Assembly: GCA_037102815.1 (NCBI GenBank)
Contig: BTPP01000002.1
Coordinates: 3,720,001 to 3,784,000 of the forward strand
Direction of reading: 5' to 3'
Length of the DNA stretch: 64,000 bases
From: Neurospora intermedia
Lineage: Eukaryota > Ascomycota > Sordariomycetes > Sordariales > Sordariaceae
In this document: positions 43,718 through 55,226 of the stretch, in pieces
Numbering within the stretch: position 1 is the stretch's first letter
Layout of the letters: the number at the start of each line of letters is the position of its first letter
The notes under the pieces: model-generated
The model's database searches: none
What the model was told of the DNA's origin: nothing
The model's input: the letters and a program-made list of their open reading frames with translations, nothing else
Position numbers and translations under genes: made by a program

Positions 43718-45941
43718 TCAAGCAGCAGGACTAGGAAGCTCCTTCATTTCTTGACTGCCCATATTTGTTGGCGCCGAGTGATAACTCGACCCCCTATCTT
43801 GCTCTATCTTCTGATCACTAGATCTAGGACTGCCCTTGGCCGAGGCCGGAGATCCAGGGATCATATGCGCCGGCGGCGGCTTTGTCAACACTCCCGAGGC
43901 CCTGCCCTCAGATGCGAGCGACTCTCTCCTCGAATTTCGGCTTCTGAGGTGTTGTCGTGGGAGGCCTTCGGCTGGGGCTTCCTTCTTGGCCATAATCAAT
44001 CCATTCGTTGTTGGTCCTTCTGATGGGTCTTTTGGAGGGAAAGATGACGAGGGGCGGAGGAGACCTTCGTTGGGTCCTTGAGATCCATTTTCAGGAGGTT
44101 GCGAGGGTGGTGGCCCTTGTCTTCCCTTCTTGATACTCTTCCATTCCATTCCGAATGCGCAGAGGAGCGAGGCGAATGCAAGACCCATGGCCGCTAGGAA
44201 GATGCGCTGGCAAGCATAGTTGTATGCGCCGATTACGCGATCTTTGTATTCAGGTGGTACTTCGTTGGTAAGCTGCGTAGCGCCTTCGTTAACGATGACA
44301 TGGCCGCCGATACCAGGAATTCCGGACAGTTTCTTGACCAGGAGGTTGCTCAGGATAGTCTGGCCCACTGATGTGAAAACGGCGCCGCCCAATTGTTGGA
44401 CAAAGAAGTTAATGGCAATGCCTGTGCTGACATCTTCTTTCGGCAAAACCGTCTGGATGGCCAAACCTGAAGTCTGCATTCCAAAACCGAGACCGAACCC
44501 TGTCAGGAACTGGAAGGCGGCCCAGTGCGAAGACGGACTGCCTGGATTCAGTGTGCTCATGAGACCCTCGCCTACCGACATGAGTGAGGGAGCGACGAGC
44601 ATAGATGGTACATAGTATCCGATTTTCTGGGTAATGATACCGGCAATGATACTCGAAACGACCAGGCTGAGAACGAGCGGGAGTGTGTAGATACCCGACT
44701 TGATGGGATCGACTTGCTTAACGGTTTGGACTTTTGATCGACGTTCTTGGTCAGCTATAGTTCAGATTCAAAGGGACTATTGTTGGATACAAATACTTAC
44801 ACCATATCGGTACGTAATACACCATCATAAGCATAGACCCTGCCAAGAAGAAGGTAAAGGCAGTACCAAAAGCCACGCTTCTCTGTGTGATGACCTTTGG
44901 CGGTACCATAGCCGTCTTGGGTTTCAAGATCTGGACAACAATAAAAGCCGCGGTACATGCCCCAAAGAGCGCGAAGAGGAGAATGATACGCCACGAGTTC
45001 CACGCATAGGTCGAACCAGCCCACTGTAAAGCAAGCAACAGACACACGGTTCCAGGAAGGAAGAAGACCATGCCGATGGGGTCCAGCCGTTTAATATGTA
45101 CTCCAGGACTAGCAGGTGGGCGCTTCTCTTTCGGTGGGTTCCAGAAGAAGACCATGAAGATAAAGCTGACAGCACCGATGGGCAAGTTGATGTAAAAACA
45201 CCAACGCCAAGTGGCACCGCTCGTGAAGCCTCCGCCGATCAAGGGGCCCATAACCGATGCAATACCAAACACCATGCCGAAGAGACCTTGAAAGGCAGGC
45301 CTGCGGTGCAAGGGGACCATGGGGATCATGATCAACATGCAGCCGGAGAAGATACCGGCAGAAGCCATGCCAGCAATGGCACGACCAACGATGAATACGG
45401 TGGAGCTCGGTGCCGCGCCGCAGATGGCGGAGCCAATCTCGAAGACGACAACGCTGACCAGAAAGACCCTAAAGATGGAGAGTTCTATTAGCACAGATCC
45501 CCACTTCATTGTTCACTAATAGCGTGATGAAGATACTGACCATTTCATATCATAAAATTTGTAGATGCGCCCATAGACAAGTTGAGCACACGATGTGGTC
45601 AACATGTAAGCGGAGCCATACCATCCAATATCACCTAAAGCGTTGAACTCGTCCGATATGCGCGGAACGGCGGTCGCGATAATTGTCCTGTCGAGAGCAA
45701 CGAGAAACAGCGCCATAAAGTTGCACAACAGAGTCAACCAGAACCTTGGGCTCTTTGGCTTGTATAGATCTTTCTCATTTGGCTGCGGTGGCCCCGCAGG
45801 CGGCGGAGAGGGAGAGAGCTTTTCGACATCGTTGGGTTCTGCCATGCTACCAGCGCCCTTGGATTCGTCTCCTGGGCGATTGTGATGGCTTGACTTGCCA
45901 CTACTACTGAGGGACGCGGTGGACTGCGAGACGGTAGCCAT
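43718..45941 (-). CDS. MFS drug/toxin exporter (DHA2-like, 14 TM)
   Basis: A proton-coupled efflux pump of the plasma membrane. Three exons (45541-45941, 44801-45468, 43718-44730; introns 72 and 70 nt) give 693 residues. The N-terminal cytosolic part (1-65) is Ser/Pro-rich; TM1 carries the DHA2 motif FLVALDRTIIATAVPRISDE. Motif A is reduced to VYGRIYKFYDMKW, interrupted by intron 1; motif C-like GPLIGGGFTSGATWRWCFYI is in TM5-6. Later helices include YTLPLVLSLVVSSIIAGIIT and FQFLTGFGLGFGMQTSGLAI. The C-terminal tail of about 135 residues after the last TM is unusually long and Ser/Pro/basic. Relatives include fungal toxin exporters such as those of aflatoxin and HC-toxin clusters, but no biosynthetic genes lie beside it here. 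The start at 45941 is taken because the upstream extension is charged low-complexity sequence. Confidence 0.9.
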
Positions 45942-48900
45942 TATGGATGGGGGCTCGGAACAGTTGGTGGGAGGTCGCAGAAAGATGGAAAGCGAGGCGA
46001 CGGGGTCCCGTGGGAAAAGGAGGACCAGCCTGCCGGACGGGAGCGGGGACAGAGTGCGACCGAGACACTTGTTGTGATCCGATGGCCGATGGGGGGGTTC
46101 GTCCCGGGGTCCTATGACAAGCAGGTCTCTCCTCGTTGGTTTTCCTTCTCGCTCCTCTTTCTCGCGTTCCTCCTCTGCTTCTTTCCTTCTTTTCGTGCTG
46201 GACACTGGCAGCCTTGGTGACGAAGGGGGCCAATTTTGAGGTCTCACAAACTGAGTTCGGATAGTCAGACGAAACAACAAACGGCCGGGTCGGCTAATTA
46301 GTCATGCCTCATCACGCCAATCATCCAGGTGTGAGGTTCCGGAATCGTGTGGTTGTTGAGATGAGACGTAACGAGGTGAGGATTAGGTGACGCACGGTGA
46401 GTGACTTGAGTGAGCCAAGCCTTTGGAGGAGATGTGGGGAGTATGTAAACAAAAAGCTGAAGACGGGAAGCAGCTAAACAAGTACAACACAATCAGAGGT
46501 GCGTCAAAGATATGCTGATCCGAAAGTGCTTGCTTGCGTATGTACTAATGATATCGTCACAGAGGTATCCTGATAATTAGAAGAAGCGTAGAAAGAAAGA
46601 AGAAGGAGAACGCGGCAAGAAAGAAAGAAAAAGCAGTGTCGCGCACGCGGTCGTCTATATAAGACACTGTTCTCTTGGTCTCGGACATAAAAAGCAACCA
46701 GCGTGACGATTTGACAGCCTCCGGAGATGCCAGGCGACAGGCAGGCGTGGATGACGGGTGACGGCAAGTATGGGACCGTAGACCCGCGAGTTCAAGATCA
46801 ATCCGTCGGACCATCTGGCTCTTAACATGCGCATCGGTCCCTTAACCTCGACCTACGGCACCGCGTCAGGATGAATTGTGATCCGAAATACCTACCTGAG
46901 ATACATGAACACATTCATCGGGACATGGGGAAGATCCAATCCATGTGCCTTCAGTAGGGATTTTCCAATTCCTTAGTGGTCCCCATGTATGGTCCATGTA
47001 GAGCCATGTAGAGGCATGCTGCTCCCATTCTATCGGGAATATGCAACTTTGATATTGGATGACGGGCGCGAGATGGATGGAGGGACAGGGGAACCGAGGC
47101 AATGAAGAAGATGAAGGGAGGCGGATGAATGATAGGCGAATGAAGCGAGTGGTTACCTCTACTCTACTCTACCTATCTTTGTCCGTTTCGCCATCCCAAG
47201 GGCTGCTATCTTGGGCAATAAAGAGAGTGTTGGTGTTCCCATTTCCATCACTGCAATTTGTCAACGAGGATGGAAACCCAAGATGTCGGAGCATCGGAGC
47301 TTTGGGTGCAGACTCTGCATTCCACTTACTCCACTCTGTCCTCCCTGCGCGACAATTGCCTGTTTCTGACCTGATTACCCGGACCACTCCTGCCTTAGTA
47401 GGGGTACCTATTCTTTGTCCCACTATCTCGTCTACTAAGTAGCCAGAATAGCATCGTGTACCTTGCGCGAAGCGAAGAAAGGGAAGGAGTTCCCCATCGC
47501 AAGATCCGCTCCTGCATGTTCCATGAGCGCGGTGTCGTGTGGAGCTGGACCCGGGGGGGGGGGGGGGGGGGGGGGGATGCGGCCCAGACACAATGGCTTC
47601 TCAAGGGCTTAGCGTCTGAGTGTCGTACAATTAAATGGCACAGGCGGAGGTCGGCCCCTGCAAGAACCGACCTGTTTTTTTGGTGTCGTTGCGATCTCCA
47701 GGTGGATTTAGCGGCTCTAGTGCCCTATGACCCCGCCGAGTGGAGGAGGTTTCGTTAGACCCACTCTCAACCTCATCGCATTCAGGGCAAATCCACTTTT
47801 TCGCTCCTGGGCTGAATTCTTCGGGTACGAAAGAAAGCTCTCGGTCCCGAAACCAACAACCGGGGTGCCAGGAAGGTACCTCGTCGCGCTCCTGCATCCT
47901 CTCGTTTCAATCTTTACGCACTATCCACAGTGCCGGGATCCGTCACTAGAGGCACCAGAGCGAACATTGTTCTGAACTTGTTCGAGGGCCCGACGTCGGC
48001 CTCGAGACACCAGAGATCAAGTAGTGAACCGTACAGGTAATATAGGTAGGTGGTAATATTCCGTCGTCATGCTCGTCACGGCCATCAGAGAGCAGCGGCG
48101 GCGGAAGCGGAAGGGAAGGGACGGGCAGTGGTATGCAATTGTCAAAGGTGCACAAGCGACGGCGATATCCCGCTGCCAACTCTCACGCCTTACACAGACA
48201 CACGCACACACACACCAGAAAAAAGAAAGGGGCCAAGCATCTCGCTACCCCCCAAGGTGCGCAATACACAGTAGGGCTGGCTCTTGTCAACCTATAGCCG
48301 GCGCACAATCTAATGCGACAGCGCTTCCAAGTCCACGGCAACTGCAGTTAGCAATTCTCATTCCGTTCTCTCACGCATCTTACACGCACAGTAGCTGTCA
48401 CAGTGGCAGTGAGTGGCAGTGACAGCTGAGGACAGTTCGGAGATACACTTTGATCAGCTGCCTCCAGTCCAGTCTAGCTTCGATCCAAGGTCATAATTCT
48501 TTATTAGGACGCATCGAGTAACAAGGCCGACATCCTATAGACGGATCCAGCAAGGCGTGCGCGGCCTAGGTAAGAAACCCGTGTTGCGGCGGGGAAGGAC
48601 AAAGAAACCAAGACGAGGAAGAGAGAGGAGACCAACTTGAAAGAGGCCACGAGACTGGACCCGGGGCTGGAGGGGAACGAGCAGTCCTAAGCTGGACATT
48701 CATCATCCACAAGGCTTAGCAGCCAGTGCAAGCAGAGACGAGCGGTCAGGATGTGTGGACTTGGAGTGTCTGGACTCTGGACAGGAGCTAACCCTTTACG
48801 AGCCATACCAGCACGCCTGTTGCTTGCTTCGTTGCTTGCCTTCTCTCAGTTTCCTTAGTCCCCTCGAATTGGCTTGATTGCTACTGTTTTCTGCTGCTTC

Positions 48901-50504
48901 TGGCTGCTTTTCATCGCCTTGCTCCTCTCGTCAGGGTTGGTTCTGTTTGCTTACGTCTTTTCATTTTCTTCTCGTCGAGTCATCGTCCTTCTATTTGTTT
49001 TTTTTTCATCTTTCTTCGTCGTCGTCGTCGTTCAACACACGAAATCCACTCACAGTATAGCACCAACAGCTTGGGACAGGAACAAGCGCCTACAAGCGCA
49101 TACCATTTTAGACCACTTTATCTTGTGTTGCCGAAAGCGCATCCAATCGCCCGCTTTCCTTTTTGCAACTGAACCCCTCCGCTGGCCACGCTTTCTTCGC
49201 CATCCCAGCATTCCACGGCTACCAACGCAAGGTAGGTGCTGTTGACTCCTTCTTTTTTCCCAGCGTTCGGGCACTTCGGGTGCTTCGATGTCTCGTCTGG
49301 TCCCGAGCCTCCTCCACTCTACTCTGGCACTCCCTCGACCAGCCTACCAGCAGCCGACCACAGCCTTTCGCTACCTGCCTACCTCTGTCGGCAGCGCACT
49401 CCCAACTATCATCCATTTACGTCTCTGGAGAGGAATTGTGACGCATCTCTAAATCGGGTGTGGCTTTTCTGCGCCTGTCCTGCTGGCAGCAGCCATCAGG
49501 CCCCCGGCCTCAGGGTTCCAGATTCCAGATTCGGCCAAGGATTCAGACAGCTGAGGACCGGACACCGGACCTTGGGGACAGAAGATTGACATCGAGCGGT
49601 ATCTTTCTGGAGATTGGATCTTGACCCTTCAACATCCAGTTGAGGTACCCCGATCCGCCCCGTCACATACTACCAGTACCTGCCTTGGCCTTCGCTGATA
49701 CTACACACATCGCCCTTCAGCCAGCGACAGATACATGCTGTGGACGACACTCTAATCCTGCACACTTGACTGGCGGAACACACACACACACATACTGGCA
49801 TACATACCTCACACACGGATATCCCACGTCCATCCGCAAGCTCCCACTGCCCTGGCCCCTCCCTCACATCTACTTGTTGGACATTGATGGCTAAAGAAAG
49901 GTAGAAGGTACCCAACTATCACATTACCCCTTCAGTTCCTCGAGCACGCCAAGGCATCCCGCCCGAGAGTAGTGTGGGTTTCAGCCACGGAGACACCATT
50001 CGCCTCCCGCGTGCGCTACCAGGACTGGACTGGAGGAGACCAAAGGCCAGGGAAGCAGAATAAGGCGAGCGCAAGCTGACGGTATACCCAATACAGGATA
50101 GCAGAGAGCTGTACAAGTTTCCTTTTGCAGCGGCTGTCCTGCGGTTCTGCACACAAGCATCTGTTTTCGAGCCCTGGGTGACCCCAGGAGCCGACCCTTG
50201 GCACGCCCACGCACGCCGTCAAGAGAAAACTGCAGAAACAAGTGCGGGAACTGTGAGTCTGTGGTGACGCCAGCAAAGTTACCTCACCCTTGGAAATAAC
50301 GGCCACTTGTGGTTGGGGGCTTGCTAGGCGTGGCCTGGTAGGCCTGGCTCAGTAGGTAGAAAGCGCTCCCATTCAACTGGCCTGGACCACGGCTGGGTCA
50401 AGTCCCGTCTCGGACCCGAGCGGCCCGTCTGCATCCGACCAAGCTTCACGGGAACCCCCGCAACACGCTTTTACATAAGTCAAGGTAGTCGACTGGTAGC
50501 CAAC
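45942..50504. promoter_or_regulatory. Long divergent region, MFS exporter / Zn2Cys6 regulator
   Basis: A 4.6 kb region without a supportable gene. It contains the MFS promoter and a probable long leader of the transcription factor. Features seen: 24 guanines (47553-47576), an inverted repeat AGCTGTCAC / GTGACAGCT (48393-48401 and 48419-48427), CT-rich transcript-leader-like sequence from about 48870 to 49450, a CA repeat near 49780, and short upstream frames such as 48751-48858 and 49887-49904. Confidence 0.5.
47553..47576 (+). repeat. Poly-G tract, 24 bases
   Basis: Uninterrupted run of G in the MFS/regulator intergenic region. Several similar C or G runs occur in this window (13521-13537, 21355-21372, 54736-54759), always between genes. 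Confidence 0.95.
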
Positions 50505-53374
50505 ATGGCTTCGGAGCTTACGCCGCCGGACCAGCGGCATGACTACCTTCACCAGCACCCGCAACCCCCGTTGCCGCCCTCGTCGTCGTCGTCGGAGCAG
50601 AGGCATTCCGTCGGCGCCCATTCCCTTCAGGCCGTCGCTGAACCCTCGGTGATGAAGTTGACGCGAGGCCATTCATGCGTCCTTTGTCAGCAGCGCAAGG
50701 TCCGTTGCGACAAGCAGAAACCTTGTGCCAACTGCGTCAAGGCCGGCGTCGAGTGCCGCGTTGTCCCGCCCCAGCCGCCTAGGCGCCGCAAGAAGAAGCC
50801 GCATGAGCGGGACCTCATCGACCGCCTCAAGAAATATGAATCCCTCCTTTCGCAGCATGGCGTCAACTTTGAGCCCATTGCCCACGACCTCAAAATTTCG
50901 GAATGCGTCGACGATGTTGCCGACCTGGAGCAGGACCTTAGCGGGCTCAAGACGTCCCCTTCGAGTGCCGCAGATCATGTCTCGCCTGGCGATCAGGGAT
51001 ATGACAAGTCAGTCCTTCCCATGTAATCCTTCACTGATGGACCCCCCCAACACCACGCTAACTTCGTGCCCTTGCTTCAGGCAAAAGTGGTTCCCATATA
51101 ACAAGGAGGTAAGCGTGATCGAACCCCCTATCCATCCAATGCTCATCATCACCATTCCATATTCCGGGTTTGTTCAGTATTGGACATGCGTGCCTCGGCT
51201 GGCCTATATACCTTCTTTTGCATTCTTTAAAGACTCCACAGTCAATCCAATGGCCATGACCAGTTCTCTGTGCAAAACGTTGACCCAAGAACCAAAAACC
51301 GTAGTTCCGAGCCATGGACGAGGAGCTTGCAGATTCCTCCGATGAGGATTGTGAGGGGCCAACACTCCATCATGCATACGACACGATGTTCGATAACAAC
51401 GATGGCTTCCCTTTCGTCGTCGGCGGATCTCCTACCAGCGTGACCAATTCGCACCCGTCCTCGTTTCAGATATTCCAGCTATGGCAGACCTACATCACAA
51501 ATGTTAACCCACTCTTAAAACTCAGCCACACTTCCTCTCTGCAGAAGCAAATCATAAGTGCTGGCGCAAAACCGGCAAATATCCCCAAGCCTTTGGAGGT
51601 TCTCATGTTCGCCATCTACTTCTCTGCTGTCACATCGATGACTGCTGAAGAAGTTCAGACCGAATTTGGAGAAGACAGGACTATACTGTTGGCGAAATAC
51701 CATGGCGCAACGCAGCAGGCTCTGGTCAATGCTGGCTTTATGAGATCAAACGAGATCATGACCTTGCAAGCTTTCCTATTGTATCTGGTAAGTTGTTGCC
51801 CAACCACGTTACAGAACGTTATCAGTTGACACCATCTCTCCTAGCTTTGTGTCCGCCAATATGTTGACCCACGCTCAATGTTCTGCTTGATGGGTATTGC
51901 CGTCAGAATTGCGACCCGGATGGGCATTCACAAGGATGGACAACAGTTTCGGTTACCCCCGTTTGAGGTGGAGCAACGAAGACGTCTATGGTGGCAGATT
52001 GTGATTTTGGACAAGCGAATAGCAGAGATCACTGGTTCGGCCATTACCGCGTTATCGAGCTGCGGCGGTGATTGCAGATTCCCCCTGAATATCAACGACT
52101 CGGATCTCAACCTCCACGGAAAGGACTTCCCGACTCAATACCCCGGTCCGACCGAAATGCTATTTACCCTCACCCGGATCGAGTTAACGGTTGCCGCGGA
52201 GCCTAATGGACTTCGTGCTGTCGTGACTACACCTGGAGGGACTCGCGTCACGCAGCCGCGAGTGCATTTCAGCCCATCTCCGGCGTCACCAGATGTTGTG
52301 ACCCACGTTGCAAACACCAATTTGCCGCGCGATTTGGAAAGTTTTTGCACGTATATGGAGAATGCTTACCTCAAGTATTGCGACCCCAAGGTACCTCTGC
52401 ACTTCTTCACCCTGTTGATGACAAGGCAAGCGCTCGGCAAACTCCGAGTTATTGACTTTCTCTGTCGCGAAGCCACCCAGGGTGTCATGGACCACAATGA
52501 ACGAGACGCGCTTTTTGAGCAGGCCATTTTGATGGTTGAATATGACAACATGTTGCAGGGCAATGAGGCTTTGAAGGGGTTCAAGTGGTACACTATGCTC
52601 AACTTTCCGTTGCCGGCCTACATTTTCCTTGTACAGGATCTGAGGACGCGCACGACGGGTGCGCCCTGCGAGCGTGCCTGGACTCTTATGATCGAGAACT
52701 TGGAACGCCGTGGCTTGACATCTAACTTGCGTACACCGATGCATATCGCTCTCGGCGGCTTCTTTGTTAAGGCCTGGGATGCCCACGAGGCGGCGCAGAA
52801 CCAACTTGGACGTCATTTACAGACGCCGAAAATAGTGACTCTGATGCGCAATACGGCAGCCAAGTTCAAACGACCAAACAGTCCTCCGCAAGTTGGTAGT
52901 GGTCCAGTCGGCGGTGTTGGTGGCAGCATGTCAATGTCATCGGATCCACGACAGTCCGTTGCCAACTCGGCTACGCCGCCAGGAATGATGCCCACGGCAT
53001 CTATGCCTCCTGCTATGGCGGGCATGGCAGGCCCTCATGGGCTTCCTGGCGTCAACATGCAGGCGGGAATGTATACGACACCCAAACCGATGCAGCAAAC
53101 GCCACAGACGGATACGTCACCGCAAATGGGTTCAGCTAGCATGATGATGAACGAGTCGATGATGTTCGGATCGCCGAACGGAGGCTTCGATACTGGCATG
53201 GGCCAGATGTTTGGGGCTGGAGCGCCAGCGCCACCGTCAGCAGGCTCGATGGATCTCGACATTTCGCAGATGGATTGGAATTATCTGGTGCAATTGAGCT
53301 CTTTCGGAGGGTTCAATCCGAATTACTCGGCGCAGATGCAATACCCTCATCAACCGGGTCCGGGGAATCAGTAA
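50505..53374 (+). CDS. Zn2Cys6 transcription factor with fungal-specific domain
   Basis: A nuclear DNA-binding regulator. Four exons (50505-51007, 51081-51108, 51305-51787, 51845-53374; introns 73, 196 and 57 nt) give 847 residues. The binuclear zinc cluster is C58-x2-C61-x6-C68-x5-C74-x2-C77-x6-C84 (SCVLCQQRKVRCDKQKPCANC), followed by a basic linker (RRRKKKPHERD) and a short dimerisation coiled coil (LIDRLKKYESLLSQ). The middle-homology domain runs from about SFQIFQLWQTYITNVNPLLK to PSIHKD-type sequence RIATRMGIHKDGQQFRLPPF and RRRLWWQIVILDKRIAEITG. The C-terminal 170 residues are Met/Gly/Pro/Gln-rich, a likely activation region. Exon 2 is only 28 nt. I do not assign a named regulator: the zinc cluster differs from the XLR-1/XlnR pattern. 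Confidence 0.9.
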
Positions 53375-53950
53375 GGGAGGCTAGGAGATAGGTGACGTGA
53401 AATGTTGTGTTTAGAACAGTGATACCCCTGATAAACCCCCGGAATACGTTTGGTCGAATGTGTTGGTGTGTTGAAGATGTTTGTTGGGTGGCTTGTTGAG
53501 TGTGGTAAAGTGAGTGAGAATCTCCTCTCAAGGATTGGAAGCACGAGGTAACGAAAGATAAGTATGGGGGTATTTGTCCGATGATATTATGAAGCTTGAG
53601 GTACATTGTGGTTATGAGGGCAATCGGAACATACAAAAGGAGGAATCGAGGGACAACAACTATGGACCGGTGGAGGCACATTCTGAGTGATATATAACAA
53701 CAGCTTACGAGTCTGGAACTGTATGTATATCTAAGGTGATAAGACACTGCGTCCTGTCTGTATGAGCTGTTTGCTCTACGTTGGGTGTGTGCTTTGTGCA
53801 AGCGGAAGTCAGTTTAGTAAGTACCTGCGTGTGCATCTGTATCTAGCAAGCTAGAGAGAAAAGGCTTGGCACCTCCGTTGGTATAGCTGCATGGTCCGTA
53901 TGTTTCTTATTTTGGGTCTGGTCATTATTGGTAGTGCAGGTTTGTTTGAG

Positions 53951-54202
53951 TACCGTAGAAACTCGGTTAGTTGGCAAAAAGCTAATGCCTGAAGATCCTG
54001 GATATTAGGCAGGGTGCTGGCAGATCTGTAATGCTCGAGTTCGAGCCTGTGCTTCGGAATGTAGGCAAGATAGTGTTAGGCAATATTGTAGAGCCTTCAC
54101 TAACTGAGCGGACATATGTACAGGAGTATACTGCTTCCTGTGCTTACTGTCGGGCGCTCAAAGAGGGAAGGCTTTGTGCCAACTAACCGAGTTTCTACGG
54201 TA
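53951..54202. mobile_element. MITE-like element with perfect 26-bp terminal inverted repeats
   Basis: The left end 53951-53976 starts TACCGTAGAAACTCGG and the right end 54177-54202 is its exact reverse complement over 26 bases. With one mismatch the symmetry extends further inward. Both ends are TA, consistent with a TA target-site duplication as made by Tc1/mariner-type transposases (then the element proper is CCGTAG...CTACGG). The 252-base unit has no coding capacity, so it is non-autonomous. Its interior contains GGGCGCTCAAAGAGGGA (54152-54168), also present in the neighbouring decayed copy. I cannot name the parent family. Confidence 0.8.
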
Positions 54203-54735
54203 TTGTCAGTAGGTCGTTTGGACGTATGTATCAAAACCGTTCTTCGGTAGTATCACTTTCGAATTCTCATTAGCACACATTTAGGACGATCCAGTTTTCT
54301 TACCTTTACTGTACATGATGATATATTCGAAATTATGTGGATGACGATAGAGTCCACTTCTTTCTGACTGGATGAAGCTCTTTTTGTTCTGCCAACTATC
54401 ATTTGTATGCTTTTTACAAGGTCATTACCATATATCAAGTCCGATTACGGTTGGAGCGGTTGGGGACTTATCTCACTTGTCCCTCAATCTCAAGAGGACG
54501 AAAACGGGAATGGAAACCCGAAACCCTCGGAGAATCGATTCTCGATTTCGGGCTCACGAAGGTTCATACCTCTGATGAGTTTGGAAGTTAGGACCAGAAA
54601 TAGAGTAGTAGCAAGCACTCGTGAGTCTTTCGCGCATTGTATTTATAAGTCCATCTATACTCCCATTCTCTTTTACTCCATGTACGTCCCTGCCTAAATC
54701 TGGTATTCTCCCCTTGGTAAGTAAGTAAACTGCGT

Positions 54736-54759
54736 CCCCCCCCCCCCCCCCCCCCCCCC
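54736..54759 (+). repeat. Poly-C tract, 24 bases
   Basis: Uninterrupted C run just left of the decayed MITE-like copy, followed by a purine-rich stretch of A and G. Confidence 0.95.
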
Positions 54760-54789
54760 TCCGGAAAAGAAAAAAAGGGGAAAAAAAAG

Positions 54790-55066
54790 AAAAAAAGTAA
54801 TGCCCAAAAGACCTGGATAACAGACAGGACGCTAGCAGTTCTGTAACGCCCAGGTCTGAGCCTCTGTGCCCTGTGCCTTGAGATACAAGGAGGAACAAAA
54901 AAAGATATCGTGCATTATCACAAGGTTTTCACGAACTGAGCAGACATATGCAAATGTAAAGAAGTAATGTTTATTGCTTTTCTCCTACTTCTGTAGGGCG
55001 CTCAAAGAGGGATAACCTTTTCTTTCTTTTTTTTTCCTTTTTTTTTCATTCTTGTTGGCTAATTTT
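54790..55066 (+). mobile_element. Decayed relative of the MITE-like element
   Basis: Collinear with the interior of 53951-54202. Shared pieces in the same order are a TAATGCC start, CTGGATA, CAGATCTGTAA versus CAGTTCTGTAA, GAGCCT and TGTGCC versus GTGC, AACTGAGCnGACATATG, and an identical 17-mer GGGCGCTCAAAGAGGGA at 54996-55012. The terminal inverted repeats are lost or replaced by poly-C, poly-A and poly-T sequence. Substitutions are of mixed type rather than purely C-to-T, so RIP is not obvious. Confidence 0.65.
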
Positions 55067-55195
55067 ACCAAGTGAATACGGCATCATATCTACCTACATA
55101 CGTAGGTACATTCGCATGCCGAATTTACAGTCGGACATACAAGTACCATAAATTCCCATGGGTAAGCCCCTCTTGAAGTCACTTGAAAAGAGAAG

Positions 55196-55224
<29 letters not shown>
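55196..55224 (+). repeat. Poly-A tract, 29 bases
   Basis: Uninterrupted A run in the convergent gap, close to the decayed MITE-like copy. Confidence 0.95.

Positions 55225-55226
<2 letters not shown>

Noticed and set aside
50673-50978. Minus-strand open frame opposite the zinc cluster
   Set aside because: Antisense shadow of the Zn2Cys6 coding exon.
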